This document shows, in pieces, positions 47,979-57,710 of a stretch of 64,000 bases of DNA (positions within the stretch are counted from its first letter, which is position 1; the number at the start of each line of letters is the position of its first letter). Location of the stretch: assembly GCF_900236475.1 (NCBI RefSeq), contig NZ_LT963352.1, positions 1,550,001-1,614,000 of the forward strand, in the 5' to 3' direction. The position numbers were made by a program, and so were the translations under genes. The notes below the pieces were generated by a model. It made no database searches. It was given only the letters and a program-made list of their open reading frames with translations, and was not told the DNA's origin. The stretch is from Streptomyces chartreusis NRRL 3882 (lineage in GTDB: Bacteria; Actinomycetota; Actinomycetes; Streptomycetales; Streptomycetaceae).

Positions 47979-49292
47979 CTAAGCCGTCCGCAGGAACCGG
48001 TCGAGCACGCGGACGCCGAAGTGCAGTGCCTCGACGGGAACCCGCTCGTCCACGCCGTGGAACATGGCGCCGTAGTCGTAGCCCTCCGGCAGCTTCAGCG
48101 GTGTGAAGCCGTAGCCGGTGATGCCGAGCCGGGAGAACTGCTTGGCGTCCGTGCCGCCGGACATGCAGTACGGCACGACGTGCCCCTCCGGGGCGAACTC
48201 CTCGACGGCGGCCCGCATCCGGGCGAACGTCGCCGAGTCCACCGGCGCCTGGAGGGCCACCTCGTGGTGGTGGAACTCCCAGTCCACGTCCGGCCCGGTG
48301 AGCCGGTCGAGGGTGTCGCGGAACTCGTCCTCCCCGCCGGGCAGATACCGGCCGTCCACGTGCGCCACGGCCTCCCCGGGAATCACGTTGATCTTGTAAC
48401 CGGCGTCCAGCATGGTCGGGTTGGCGCTGTTGCGCAGGGTCGACTCGACGAGCCCGGCGGTCGGTCCGAGCTTGTCGAGCAGCCGGTCCACGTCGGTCAG
48501 GTCGGGCTCGATGCCGTACAGCTCGGCGAGTTCGGTGAGCGCGGCGCGCACGGTCGGGGTCAGCCGCAGCGGCCACTCGTGCTCGCCGATCCGGGTGATC
48601 GCGGCGGCGAGCCGGGTGACCGCGTTGTCCTTGTTCACCTTGGAGCCGTGCCCGGCCCGGCCGCGCGCGGTGAGCTTCAGCCAGGCGGTGCCCCGCTCAC
48701 CGGCCGAGAGGGGGTAGATCTGCCGTCCGGCGCCGTCGTGGAAGGTGAAGGCGCCCGACTCGCTGACGCCTTCGGTGCAGCCCTCGAACAGCGCGGCGTG
48801 TTCGTCGGCGAGGAACCCGGAGCCGTCCTCGGCACTGGCCTCCTCGTCCGCGGTGAACGCGATGACGATGTCCCGCCGGGGCCGGACGCCCTGGCGCGCC
48901 CAGGCGCGGAGCACGGCGAGGATCATCGCGTCCATGTTCTTCATGTCGACGGCGCCGCGTCCCCAGACGACTCCGTCGCGGATCTCCCCGGAGAACGGGT
49001 GCACGGTCCAGTCGGCGGCCGCGGCGGGTACGACGTCCAGATGGCCGTGGAGCAGCAGCGCGCCGGCCGAAGGGTCGGTGCCCTCGACGCGGGCGACGAC
49101 GTTGGTGCGGCCCTTGGTGCGCTCCAGGAGCGTCGGCTCGATACCGGCCTCGGCGAGCCGCGCGGCGGCGTACTCGGCGGCGGGCCGCTCCCGGCAGTCG
49201 CCCCCGCCCCGGTTGGTGGTGTCGATCCGGATCAGGTCGGACGTGAACGTCACGACCTCGTCCAGCGCCTGCCCGTCCGGCTGCTCAGCCAT
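47979..49292 (-). CDS. M20-family metallopeptidase
   Basis: A 437-residue di-zinc M20/M25/M40 peptidase. Zinc ligands and catalytic residues are visible in LLLHGHLDVVPA (His-x-Asp), GRGAVDMKNMDA (bridging Asp), FTADEEASAEDGS (Glu-Glu) and YCMSGGTDAKQF, with the late His in MFHGVDERVPVE. A lid/dimer domain sits between. These enzymes cut dipeptides or acyl-amino acids. The ATG at 49292 overlaps the M55 peptidase by 8 bp, so the two are tightly coupled. In an operon with a D-aminopeptidase, a D-amino-acid-containing dipeptide substrate is plausible. Confidence 0.92.
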   Translation of the reverse strand: MAEQPDGQALDEVVTFTSDLIRIDTTNRGGGDCRERPAAEYAAARLAEAGIEPTLLERTKGRTNVVARVEGTDPSAGALLLHGHLDVVPAAAADWTVHPFSGEIRDGVVWGRGAVDMKNMDAMILAVLRAWARQGVRPRRDIVIAFTADEEASAEDGSGFLADEHAALFEGCTEGVSESGAFTFHDGAGRQIYPLSAGERGTAWLKLTARGRAGHGSKVNKDNAVTRLAAAITRIGEHEWPLRLTPTVRAALTELAELYGIEPDLTDVDRLLDKLGPTAGLVESTLRNSANPTMLDAGYKINVIPGEAVAHVDGRYLPGGEDEFRDTLDRLTGPDVDWEFHHHEVALQAPVDSATFARMRAAVEEFAPEGHVVPYCMSGGTDAKQFSRLGITGYGFTPLKLPEGYDYGAMFHGVDERVPVEALHFGVRVLDRFLRTA

Positions 49293-50118
49293 ACTTCTCC
49301 TCCACCGCGGCCGAGACGATCGTGGTGACCGCCTTGAAGGCGCGGATGCCCTCGTACATGGTCTCGCTCGTGTAGGCCACCTTCCGCTGCCCGATCCGCT
49401 CCACACCCGGCACGACGGTGGCGGCCATGGCCAGGTGCTCGGCGTCGAACTCCACGGCGACGGTGAACGGCCCGCCACGCACGGGTTCGTGACGCACGGC
49501 CAGTGAAGCCGCCTCCTTGGCCGCCGCCCGGATGTCGGCCGCGGTCCTGGCGGGCGTACGGCACACGGCCGCGTACCGCGAGACGTGGTCCTTCACGGCG
49601 ACCTTCAGGGCCTCGGGCGCGTACCCGAGCGCGTCCTCGCACGCGACGTCGTCCCCGGTGACCAGCACGACCGGCACGCCGTACTCGGCGACGACCCGGG
49701 CGTTGAGCAGCCCCTCGCTCGCCGGTACGTCGTTCAGCCACACGCCGGTGATCTGGTTCGCGAGGTAGGTGTGCGCGAGGACGCCCTCCATGCCGGCGCC
49801 CGCGTGGTAGCCGACGAACGCGATGCCGTCCACGTCGCCGTGCTGCACCCCCTCCACCATGGACAGCGCCTTGTGCCGCCCGGTGAGCAGCTGGGCGCGT
49901 TCGTCCAGTTGCTCCAGCAGCAGGTTGCGCATGGTCCAGTGCGCCTCGTTGATGATCACCTCGTCGGCGCCGCCGTCGTGGAAACCGAGCACGGCGGCGT
50001 TGACGTCGGAGGTGAAGAGCGAGCGGCAGCGTTCCCACTGCGAGGCGCCCGGCAGCACGTCGTCGGGCCAGGTGACGCCGGTGGCGCCCTCCATGTCGGC
50101 GCTGATGAGGATTCTCAT
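49285..50118 (-). CDS. M55-family D-aminopeptidase (DppA-like)
   Basis: A 277-residue zinc peptidase of the DppA family. The metal-site start MRILISADMEGATGV is diagnostic. EVIINEAHWTMRNLLLEQL, GIAFVGYHAGAGMEGVLAHT and GVPVVLVTGDDVACEDA follow. Bacillus DppA releases D-amino acids, chiefly D-Ala, from short D-peptides and self-assembles into a decamer. It is the first gene of the leftward peptide operon. The long N-terminal extension read in the same frame has no start support. The gene suggests scavenging of peptidoglycan stem peptides. Confidence 0.92.
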   Translation of the reverse strand: MRILISADMEGATGVTWPDDVLPGASQWERCRSLFTSDVNAAVLGFHDGGADEVIINEAHWTMRNLLLEQLDERAQLLTGRHKALSMVEGVQHGDVDGIAFVGYHAGAGMEGVLAHTYLANQITGVWLNDVPASEGLLNARVVAEYGVPVVLVTGDDVACEDALGYAPEALKVAVKDHVSRYAAVCRTPARTAADIRAAAKEAASLAVRHEPVRGGPFTVAVEFDAEHLAMAATVVPGVERIGQRKVAYTSETMYEGIRAFKAVTTIVSAAVEEKYG

Positions 50119-50194
50119 GACGAGCCGTCCCCCCGGGTGGAGATCTTCATGGTTCGTCACGTTACGCGCTACGGGCGGAACCGGCTACGACATG

Positions 50195-51292
50195 TCACCA
50201 CCGTATCGGCAGGTCGCTGATGAACGAGGTGAGCCGGTCGGCGAGCAGGCGGTTGTCACGGGCCGAGTAGTGCCAGTGGCAGCCCGTGTAGTCCAGGCCC
50301 GTGTCGTCGAGGCGCCAGGAGCGGACCCGGCGGTCACCCGCGGCCGTGCGCTCCTGGACCACCTGCTCGACGTGCCCGGCGAACGGGCCGGTGCCGACGG
50401 CCAGGATGGTCGTCCCCGGCCCGTAGCGCGCCCGCAGTTTCTGGAGGAAGCCGCTGTAGGCGCTCCGGTAGGCGGCGGCGAGGCTCTCGTCGGTCCATGG
50501 CTCGCCCGGGTTGACGGGGGTCGAGAAGTCGTTGGTGCCGAGGTGGACGACCACGAGCTGCGGCCGCCAGGTGCCCGGGTTCTGCCAGACGTCGCCGGGC
50601 ACGTTCAGCAGCGCACGGTCGTAGAAGGTGCGGTAGTTCACCTCCGGCGACCCACCGTTGTAGTTGCGTACCATCCCCAGGCCCGAATAGGCGTTGATCT
50701 GGTAGTCGGCGCGCAGCCGACGGGCGGTGAGGGCGCCGTAGCTCACGTCGGCGTTCGTGGTGCGCTTGAGCTGCTCACCGGTGCAGTCCCGGGAGGTCGA
50801 GAGGTTGCCGTAGCCCGCCGTGAGGGAGTCGCCGACGAATTCGATCTGGCGGCTGCGCGCGGCCGGCCTGGCGAGGACGGCGCCGCCGGGCGCGGCGACG
50901 AAGCCGCCGAACGAGCTGGTGCTCCAGGGGGTGTCGTTGCGTTTGACGAGCCGTACGGTGTGCACGCCGCCTCGCAGGCCGTCGACCCGGTGGGTGGTCC
51001 TGCCCGGCGTGACGAGGGTCGCGACGGTGGCTCCGTCGATCTGGACGTCGTAGTCGGCGGCCGGGTCGTCGAGCACGATGCCCACGCCCGTGCCGCGGAA
51101 CCGGCCCTCGAAGTACACGCCGGGCCAGCTGTACCGGAGCACGTCTCCGGCATCCTCGACCCGCCCGGCGGTGTGCACGCTCGCGCGCACTCCGTCCTGG
51201 TCCGGCGCGGCGGCGGTGGCGACCGCGGCCGGGCCGGCCAGCACCATCGCCGCCGTCGACGCGACGAGCATCCGTAACCAGGGCAACGGCAT
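50195..51292 (-). CDS. Secreted two-domain SGNH esterase (carbohydrate esterase 2-like)
   Basis: A 365-residue exported enzyme. The signal peptide is residues ~1-28 (LRMLVASTAAMVLAGPAAVA, cleavage near ATAAAPD). A jelly-roll domain (residues ~30-150, RYSWPGVYFEGRFRGTGVG, GVHTVRLVKRND) precedes an SGNH hydrolase with block I IEFVGDSLTAGYG (Ser), VVVHLGTNDFSTPVNPGE (Asn) and the late GCHWHYSARDN (His). The layout is that of CE2 acetylxylan esterases. GGAGGAC precedes the ATG at 51292. It should remove acetyl groups from plant polysaccharides. The frame is open upstream into a D-amino-acid-oxidase remnant. Confidence 0.88.
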   Translation of the reverse strand: MPLPWLRMLVASTAAMVLAGPAAVATAAAPDQDGVRASVHTAGRVEDAGDVLRYSWPGVYFEGRFRGTGVGIVLDDPAADYDVQIDGATVATLVTPGRTTHRVDGLRGGVHTVRLVKRNDTPWSTSSFGGFVAAPGGAVLARPAARSRQIEFVGDSLTAGYGNLSTSRDCTGEQLKRTTNADVSYGALTARRLRADYQINAYSGLGMVRNYNGGSPEVNYRTFYDRALLNVPGDVWQNPGTWRPQLVVVHLGTNDFSTPVNPGEPWTDESLAAAYRSAYSGFLQKLRARYGPGTTILAVGTGPFAGHVEQVVQERTAAGDRRVRSWRLDDTGLDYTGCHWHYSARDNRLLADRLTSFISDLPIRW

Positions 51293-51384
51293 GACTGTCC
51301 TCCGGGGGACGAGGCAGGTGCACGGACCGGGCATGTATGACCGTACACCGACAAAAACCTCGCCCACCAGAGCGCGTCGCGCGC

Positions 51385-51703
51385 AGCTCCGCAGCCGGTC
51401 GAAGCGGAAGGGCCCGAGGGCCTCGGGCCGCCGCCCGGTGACGACGTACTCGGCGAGCCGGTGCCCGGTGGCCGGGCCCAGGGTGACCCCGAGCATGCCG
51501 TGGCCGGTGGCCGCGAAGGCGTTGCCGTGCCCGGGGACGCGGTCGATCACGGGGAGTCCGTCGGGGAGGAACGGCCGCCCGCCCACCCAGGGATCCCGGA
51601 TCGGGCCGACCAGATCGTCCGGATCGTCGAACCAGCGGCCCAGGTGGTGCCGGCTCGCGAGGGCGAGCATGCCGGCGACGACGACCGCCGCCCCGCCACG
51701 CAC
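51385..51703 (-). pseudogene. C-terminal remnant of a D-amino-acid oxidase/dehydrogenase
   Basis: About 105 residues in the same frame as the downstream esterase read WVGGRPFLPDGLPVIDRVPG, GNAFAATGHGMLGVTLGPAT and GHRLAEYVVTG. These are the substrate-cap and final FAD-contact segments of DadA-like FAD oxidoreductases. The first ~300 residues, including the FAD glycine motif, are absent, and upstream sequence to 51812 shows nothing related on either strand. So this is the end of a deleted gene. There is no stop between it and the esterase start at 51292. The other ~110 bp of this 520-bp gap (51704-51812) hold no recognisable feature. Confidence 0.72.
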
Positions 51704-51812
51704 AACGCCTCACAGGCCCAGTCACTGCGCGGTGTCCGGCCCGTGATCACCCTGCCCCTGGTCACGGACGGGCGCGCGGTGGGGACCCGGCCCGGACCAC
51801 TGACCGTCCGTC

Positions 51813-52538
51813 TCAGGCCGTACGCCCCGCCACCAACCACCTCGACGGCAGTTCGATGCGCGTGCCGTCGGAGCGGAACTCCGTGGTCGTCAGGGGCAGT
51901 TCGCCACCGGCCAGGACGGTGAGACCGGCCGAGCGCAGATATGCGGGTACGGCGTCGTCGGAGACCTCGCCGGGTGCGAGGCCGTGCCGGAAGACGGGCG
52001 CGAGCTTGGGCGGCGGACCGGCCGGACCGCTCGCCAGCCCCGTCAGCACGGCCTTGGCCGCCCCCGAGAGCTCCACGAGGAAGGCCCGGCCCCGGTCCCC
52101 GACCAGCGTGGCGATCCCGTCCACCAGCGCCTGCCGGTCGTCCGGCTCGCACTGGTGCAGTACGCCCCGCATGTAGAGGTTGGTGTCGCCCAGCTCCGCG
52201 TGCAGGGCCTGCGCCGCGCTCTTCTCGGCGGCGTCCAGTTGCCGGTAGGCGGCCTGCCCCGCCGGGTCGGCCCGCCGGGCGTGGTCGAGGGCCGCGGCGG
52301 ACAGATCGGCGCCCACGACCCGGGGGAAGCGGTCGGCGAGGAAGCGGGTCTGGGTGCCGTTGCCGCAGCCGAGATCCACCAGCGGCAGCGCGGGATCGGC
52401 CAAGTGCGGTTCGAACAGGGCGAGATGCGGGCCGACGGTCACGGCCGGCTCGGCGTCCCAGAACACCGCCCCCGGTTCGGCGGACGCCTCACGCCAGAAC
52501 CCCTCCCAGGCCTCCCGGTACCGGCTCGTCACGCTCAT
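51813..52538 (-). CDS. Class I SAM-dependent methyltransferase, thiopurine-like fold
   Basis: A 241-residue methyltransferase. Motif I is LPLVDLGCGNGTQTRFLAD near residue 55, followed by VVGADLSAAALDHARR and YMRGVLHQCEPDDRQALVDG. The N-terminus WEGFWREASAEPG matches the W-x-x-F-W opening of a streptomycete methyltransferase subgroup. The ATG at 52538 with GGGGAG upstream is chosen over a TTG two codons earlier. The acceptor is unknown. It is 33 bp past the stop of the phosphatase gene on the same strand, so co-transcription is possible. Confidence 0.87.
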   Translation of the reverse strand: MSVTSRYREAWEGFWREASAEPGAVFWDAEPAVTVGPHLALFEPHLADPALPLVDLGCGNGTQTRFLADRFPRVVGADLSAAALDHARRADPAGQAAYRQLDAAEKSAAQALHAELGDTNLYMRGVLHQCEPDDRQALVDGIATLVGDRGRAFLVELSGAAKAVLTGLASGPAGPPPKLAPVFRHGLAPGEVSDDAVPAYLRSAGLTVLAGGELPLTTTEFRSDGTRIELPSRWLVAGRTA

Positions 52539-52571
52539 GCCCAACTCCCCAGGGTGTCGACGCGATGGTCT

Positions 52572-55019
52572 TCAACGGCGCGGCAGGGTCAGCTCGAACC
52601 AGACCGTCTTGCCGGCCTTGGTCCGGCTGGTGCCCCACTCGCGGGACAGCGTGCTGACGACCCGCAGACCGCGTCCGACGTCGTCGAGCGGGCCCGTGCC
52701 GAGCAGCGTCGGCAGCTCGTGGTCGTCGTCGTCCACCTCGCACAGCAGGGTGTCGCCGCGGACCAGGCGCAGTTCGACGGGGCGGGCGTGTGCGTGCCGT
52801 ACGGCGTTGGTGACGAGTTCGCTGACCATGAGCTCGGCGGGCGCGGCCAGCTTCGCCAGACCCCAGTCGTGCAGTTGCTCGCGGACCACCGCGCGGGCCC
52901 GGCCGACCTCGGCCGGGTCGAGGGCGATCCGCCACTCGGCCACGTCGTCCGGTTCGATGCCGTTCAGGCGGGCCATCAGCAGCGCCACGTCGTCCTTGCG
53001 GCCGCCACACGTGTTGAGGGACCGGATGATCGTGTCGCAGGCGTCGTCCATGGAGGCGGCCGGGTGGGCGGCCGACGCGCAGAGGGTCGCGAGACCCACG
53101 CCGATGTCCTCGCCGCGCACCTCGACCAGCCCGTCGGTGCACATCACCAGCCGGTCGCCGGGCCGGACGCGCACCCGTACCGCCTCGAAGGGCACGCCGC
53201 CCACGCCGATGGGCGCTCCGGTGGGCAGGTCGAGCAGTTCGCTGCGCCCGTCGTCGGCGCGGACCAGGACGGGCGGGATGTGACCGGCGTTGGCGAGGCG
53301 CAGTTCGCTCGCGATCGGGTCGTAGACGGCGTACAGGCAGGTCGCGAGGTAGGTGTCGCCGAGCCGCTGGGCGAGGTCGTCGAGGTTGCGCAGCAACTGG
53401 GCGGGCGGCAGGTCGAGCCCGGCCATGGTCTGCACGGCCGTCCGCAACTGGCCCATCATGGCGGCCGAGTTCAGTCCGTGGCCCATGACGTCGCCGACGA
53501 CGAACGCGGTGCGGCCGCCGGGCAGTTTCACCGCGTCGAACCAGTCGCCGCCGACCCGGCCGAGCAGCGTGCCCGGCAGATAGCGGGTGGCGATGTCACA
53601 GCCGGCCATGCGGGGCGGGATGTGCGGCAGCATGCTGTCCTGGAGCGTCTCGGCGACGTTCTCCTGGTACGTGTACATGCGCGCGTTGTCGAGCACGAGG
53701 CCCGCGCGGGCGGCGAGTTCGGCGCCGGTGACACGGTCCATGTCGTTGAAGACGGGCCGCTCCGGATGCCGCAGCAGGATCATGAAGCCCAGCACGACGT
53801 GGCGGGCCTTCAGCGGCACGATCAGCATGGAGCGGCCCGTGATGAGCGGCCGGATGTCGCGCTTCTCGAACTGCGCGGCGATGGCGTGGCCCATCTCCTC
53901 GCTGATGCGCGGCACGAGCACGGGCTCGCCGGTCGTCATGCACTGGAAGAACGGCGTGTGCGCCGGGAACGGCATGGCCTCGCCGACCGGTACGACGTCG
54001 TCCCAGCGGCCGGGCTCGTCGGTGTGCTCGACGGCGACCCGGTGCCACAGGGTCGTCGTGTCGGGCACGCCCTCGGGGAACCCCTCGCCGGCGACGACCT
54101 GTTCGCGCAGGTAGGTCCCGGCGACGTCGGTGAAGCGGGGCACGACGGCCCTGCTGACCTCGAGGATCGTGCGGGACAGGTCGAGGGAGGTGCCGATGCG
54201 GCCACTGACCTCGTTGAGGAACTCCAGGCGCTCGCGGACGGCGGCGTACTCGAGGTCCTCGCCCTCGTCGCGCAGTTCCTCCGGGACGGGCTCGCCGGCG
54301 GCCAGGGCCCGGGCGGCCCGTTCCCGGCGCGCCTTGCGCTCGGCGCGCCGGGCGACGCCCCAGTCGGGCGTGACGGGCACCCGGTCGTTCTGGCTGAACT
54401 CCAGCACCGGATAGCCGAGTTCGAGGACCTGGGAGACGATGCGGGCGCTCTCGCCGACGCTCATGCTGGGCAGGATCTCGGGCAGCCGGCGGGCGAGGTC
54501 CTCCGCCCCGGGGAAGTCGGTGTGCAGCGCGAAGCCGGGCGCGATCCGCTCGAACGCCCCGTCGGTGTCGCCGGTGCTCAGCCCGTCCGCGTCGGCGGCC
54601 AGCACGAGCAGCCGCTCGGGTCCGGGACCGACCAGGGGATAGGCCCACCACAGGACGTCGACGCGGTCGCTGCCGGGTGCGGTGAGCCGGGCGCGGCCCG
54701 CCGCCGGGTAGGAGAGCCCGCCGTCGAGGGACGGTCCGAGGCCGGGGCCGAGTCCGTCGTAGGCCCCGTACGGGGTGGTGTCCCGGTCCTCGGGGAGTGC
54801 GCCGGAGACGGGGAGCAGGTCGAGGGCCGGGCGGCCGATGGCCTCGTCCTTGGGGACGCCGAACAGGCGCCGTGCGCCCCGGCTCCAGTGCGACACGAGG
54901 CCTTCGCGGTCCACGACGACCACGGCCAGGGGGACACGGCCGGGCTCGGTGGCTTCCGTCGCCGAGCCGAGCCCGGCGTCGGGGCCGGCGGGTGTGTCCC
55001 TCTCGGTGCCACGGTCCAT
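52572..55019 (-). CDS. SpoIIE-type PP2C phosphatase with PAS, GAF and anti-sigma-kinase domains
   Basis: An 815-residue signalling protein. Residues ~30-130 are a PAS-like domain (LAVVVVDREGLVSHWSRGAR). Residues ~265-440 are GAF-like (GRIGTSLDLSRTILEVSRAV, LIVPLKARHVVLGFMILL). Residues ~455-670 are a SpoIIE/RsbU phosphatase (GGDWFDAVKLPGGRTAFVVG, DVMGHGLNSAAMMGQLRT, VMCTDGLVEVRGE). Residues ~690-805 are a HATPase_c/RsbW-like domain (LMVSELVTNAVRHAHARPVE). It should switch an anti-sigma-antagonist system by dephosphorylation in response to a small ligand. I start at ATG 55019 with GGGGAGAGAGG upstream; a longer in-frame reading lacks support. A link to the local SigB-like factor is inference. 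Confidence 0.9.
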   Translation of the reverse strand: MDRGTERDTPAGPDAGLGSATEATEPGRVPLAVVVVDREGLVSHWSRGARRLFGVPKDEAIGRPALDLLPVSGALPEDRDTTPYGAYDGLGPGLGPSLDGGLSYPAAGRARLTAPGSDRVDVLWWAYPLVGPGPERLLVLAADADGLSTGDTDGAFERIAPGFALHTDFPGAEDLARRLPEILPSMSVGESARIVSQVLELGYPVLEFSQNDRVPVTPDWGVARRAERKARRERAARALAAGEPVPEELRDEGEDLEYAAVRERLEFLNEVSGRIGTSLDLSRTILEVSRAVVPRFTDVAGTYLREQVVAGEGFPEGVPDTTTLWHRVAVEHTDEPGRWDDVVPVGEAMPFPAHTPFFQCMTTGEPVLVPRISEEMGHAIAAQFEKRDIRPLITGRSMLIVPLKARHVVLGFMILLRHPERPVFNDMDRVTGAELAARAGLVLDNARMYTYQENVAETLQDSMLPHIPPRMAGCDIATRYLPGTLLGRVGGDWFDAVKLPGGRTAFVVGDVMGHGLNSAAMMGQLRTAVQTMAGLDLPPAQLLRNLDDLAQRLGDTYLATCLYAVYDPIASELRLANAGHIPPVLVRADDGRSELLDLPTGAPIGVGGVPFEAVRVRVRPGDRLVMCTDGLVEVRGEDIGVGLATLCASAAHPAASMDDACDTIIRSLNTCGGRKDDVALLMARLNGIEPDDVAEWRIALDPAEVGRARAVVREQLHDWGLAKLAAPAELMVSELVTNAVRHAHARPVELRLVRGDTLLCEVDDDDHELPTLLGTGPLDDVGRGLRVVSTLSREWGTSRTKAGKTVWFELTLPRR

Positions 55020-55164
55020 GGCCCAGGCCCTCTCTCCCCACGGATCCGCAAGATCTGTGCCAGCGTCACCACCGTACGGCGACCGCCGGTTGCCGTGTGC
55101 GGCAATGCGGGAATTCCACGCGCGGGGTTCGCACCGGCGTGCGACCCCGCGCGCCGGTGCGGGT

Positions 55165-57555
55165 TCAGTCGTCGTGTCCCAGCTGGAGGTCACGTTCGGT
55201 GCGGCCCCCTCCGGCCACCTGGAGCACGGTGGCGACGGGCGGGTAACCGGCGGCGATGACGGTGTACTCGCCGGAGGACAGGTCGACGAACCGGAACGTG
55301 CCGTCGGCGCCGGTGGTGAGGGTGTCGACGACGTTGCCCGCCACGTCCAGCAGCGTCACGCGCGCGTCCTCCACGGGCCGGCCGCCGCCCGCCCGGACGG
55401 TGCCCCGCAGGACGGCGCCGCCGGCCAGTTCGATGTCCCGGCGGGTCTCGCGGGCGGCCTGGACGGTGACGGGGAGCGCGGTCGGGCGGAACGCGGGGGC
55501 GCTGGCGGCGAGGGTGTACTCGCCGGCCACCAGATCGGTGATGGCGTAGCCGCCCTCGCGGCCGCTGCGGGTGGTGGCCACGACCTCGCCGTGCACATTG
55601 GTGAGGGTGACGCCGGCGTCCCGTACGGGTGTGCCGTCGGCGGTGACCACGGTGCCGACGAGGTTGCCCGCGCCGCCCAGGACGATGTCCAGTTCGACGG
55701 GGCGTTCGCCGACGGTCACGGAGACCGCCTGCGGCTGGTGGCCGCCCGCGGCGGCGATCAGCACGTAGGAGCCGGGGCCCGGGGTGGCCAGCGCGTAGCG
55801 CCCGTCCTCGCCGCTCGCGCCGCGTCCGGTCTGCCGGCCGGTGACGTCGATGAGGGTGAGCGCCGCGCGGGGCACGACGGTCCCGTCGTGGTGCTGCACC
55901 GAGCCGCAGACGGGGATCCCGGCGGTGTGGGGAGCGCGTGCCTGCGGGATCGGGGTGCTCACCGGCTCCGTGTCCGGGTCGGTGACGGATAGGTTGTGGG
56001 ACACCAGGGGTTTCTCCTTGAGGAAGAGGGCGATGACCAGCCCGACGGCGAGCACCGGCACCAGGTAGAGGAAGATCCTCGGCATGGCCTCGGCGTACGC
56101 CCCGATGTAGCCGTCGCGCAGCTCCGGGGGCAGGCTGTGCACGAGCTGCGGGGTGATGGACTCGGGGTCGGGGAGCCGGTCGCCCGCGCCCGTGGGCAGG
56201 TGGTGGGCCAGGGCGTCGGCGAGCCGGTCGGCGAAGAGCGTGCCGAAGACGGCGGCTCCCACGCTGCCGCCGATCTGCCGGAAGTAGTTGTTGGCGCTGG
56301 TGGCGGTGCCGAGGTCGGCGGGGCGCACCGAGTTCTGCACGGCGAGGATCAGCACCGGCATCACCATGCCGATGCCGGCACCGAGGACGGCCATCCAGAG
56401 GCTGTAGTGCAGCCGGGGCGTGTCGGCGTCGAGGCGGGACAGCAGCCACATGCCGGCGACGGAGAGGGCGCCGCCGAGGATCGGGTAGGCCTTGTAGCGG
56501 CCGGTGTGGCTGATGAGCTGTCCGGCGATGATCGAGGCGCCGACGATGCCGCCCATCATGGGCAGCATGAGCAGGCCCGACTCGGTGGCGGAGGCCCCGT
56601 CGGCCATCTGGAGGTAGGTCGGCAGATAGCTGGCGGCGCCGAACAGCCCGGCTCCGGTCACCAGACCTACCAGGCCGGTGACGTTGAAGACGGAGTCCCT
56701 GAACAGCCGCAGCGGGATGAGGGGTTCGGCGGCGAAGTGCTCGGCGACGAGGAAGAGGACGGTCGCCACCGCCGCTCCCGCGCCGAGGCCGAGGATCATG
56801 CGCGAGTCCCAGGCGTACTCCGTGCCGCCCCAGCTGGTCAGCAGGACCAGGCAGGTGGAGGCGGCGGTGAGCAGCAGCGCGCCGAGGATGTCCAGCCGGG
56901 CCCTGCCGGCCGGTTTCGGCAGCTTCAGCGCGACGGCGACGACGGCCAGTGTGACCAGGCCGAAGGGCACGTTGACGTAGAAGCACCAGCGCCAGGAGAG
57001 GTGGTCGGTGAAGTAGCCGCCGAGCAGGGGCCCGGCCACGGAGGCGAGTCCGAAGGCGGCGCCGATCAGGCCCATGTAGCGGCCGCGCCGCCGCGCGGGC
57101 ACGATGTCCGCGATGATCGCCTGGACACCGATCATGAGGCCGCCCGCGCCGGCGCCCTGGAGGGCGCGGAAGGCGATCAGCTGGTCCATGGTCTGCGCCC
57201 GGCCCGCGAGCGCGGAGCCGGCGACGAAGACGACGATCGCGAACTGGAAGACGCCCTTGCGGCCGAGCAGATCGCCCAGCTTGCCGTAGATCGGCAGTCC
57301 GACGGTCGCGGTGAGCAGGTAGGCGGTGATCGCCCAGGACATCCGGTCCAGGCCGTGCAGCTCACCGACGATCTTCGGGAGCGCGGTGGCGACGATCATC
57401 TGCTCCAGAGCTGCCAGGAGCAGGGCCAGCATGAGTGCGAGGAAGACCAACCGCACTCTGCGCGGGCTCGGTTCGGCGGCCGGGGCCGGTGATGGCGCGG
57501 GAGGTTCGGGAGGTGCCACCGCCGGTTCGTCCTGCGCCAGAGTGATCCCGCCCAC
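55165..57555 (-). CDS. DHA2-type MFS exporter fused to three carboxypeptidase-regulatory-like domains
   Basis: A 796-residue fusion. Residues ~30-540 are a 14-helix drug:H+ antiporter: [20 protein letters not shown] (motif A region with [15 protein letters not shown]), then motif C-like [20 protein letters not shown]. Residues ~545-796 are three ~80-residue beta-sandwich repeats, each with the pattern G-x-V-x-x-x-D-G-T-P-V-x-x-A-x-V-T-L-x-x, then D-G-x-Y, as in [18 protein letters not shown]. Such repeats are normally extracellular, yet a 14-helix carrier would leave its C-terminus in the cytoplasm. The GTG at 57555 follows GGGGAGCGG. Function: efflux of an unknown compound. Confidence 0.9.
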   Translation of the reverse strand: MGGITLAQDEPAVAPPEPPAPSPAPAAEPSPRRVRLVFLALMLALLLAALEQMIVATALPKIVGELHGLDRMSWAITAYLLTATVGLPIYGKLGDLLGRKGVFQFAIVVFVAGSALAGRAQTMDQLIAFRALQGAGAGGLMIGVQAIIADIVPARRRGRYMGLIGAAFGLASVAGPLLGGYFTDHLSWRWCFYVNVPFGLVTLAVVAVALKLPKPAGRARLDILGALLLTAASTCLVLLTSWGGTEYAWDSRMILGLGAGAAVATVLFLVAEHFAAEPLIPLRLFRDSVFNVTGLVGLVTGAGLFGAASYLPTYLQMADGASATESGLLMLPMMGGIVGASIIAGQLISHTGRYKAYPILGGALSVAGMWLLSRLDADTPRLHYSLWMAVLGAGIGMVMPVLILAVQNSVRPADLGTATSANNYFRQIGGSVGAAVFGTLFADRLADALAHHLPTGAGDRLPDPESITPQLVHSLPPELRDGYIGAYAEAMPRIFLYLVPVLAVGLVIALFLKEKPLVSHNLSVTDPDTEPVSTPIPQARAPHTAGIPVCGSVQHHDGTVVPRAALTLIDVTGRQTGRGASGEDGRYALATPGPGSYVLIAAAGGHQPQAVSVTVGERPVELDIVLGGAGNLVGTVVTADGTPVRDAGVTLTNVHGEVVATTRSGREGGYAITDLVAGEYTLAASAPAFRPTALPVTVQAARETRRDIELAGGAVLRGTVRAGGGRPVEDARVTLLDVAGNVVDTLTTGADGTFRFVDLSSGEYTVIAAGYPPVATVLQVAGGGRTERDLQLGHDD

Positions 57556-57670
57556 CTACCGCTCCCCTCGTCGCGCTGCCGCACAATTCCCGCGTAAAAG
57601 CGACAACTACGAGCAAGCGCGACGAGTTACGGCACAGGAGCGAACCGTAGGCAGATCACCCGAACCGGTG

Positions 57671-57688
57671 AGGGGCACAACGACCCCT
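57671..57688 (-). terminator. Small hairpin downstream of the SRPBCC gene
   Basis: AGGGG (57671-57675) and CCCCT (57684-57688) with an 8-nt loop, 23 bp past the SRPBCC stop and upstream of the MFS start. Weak. Confidence 0.28.
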
Positions 57689-57710
57689 GGCGGCCCGGGC
57701 CTTGGGGAGG

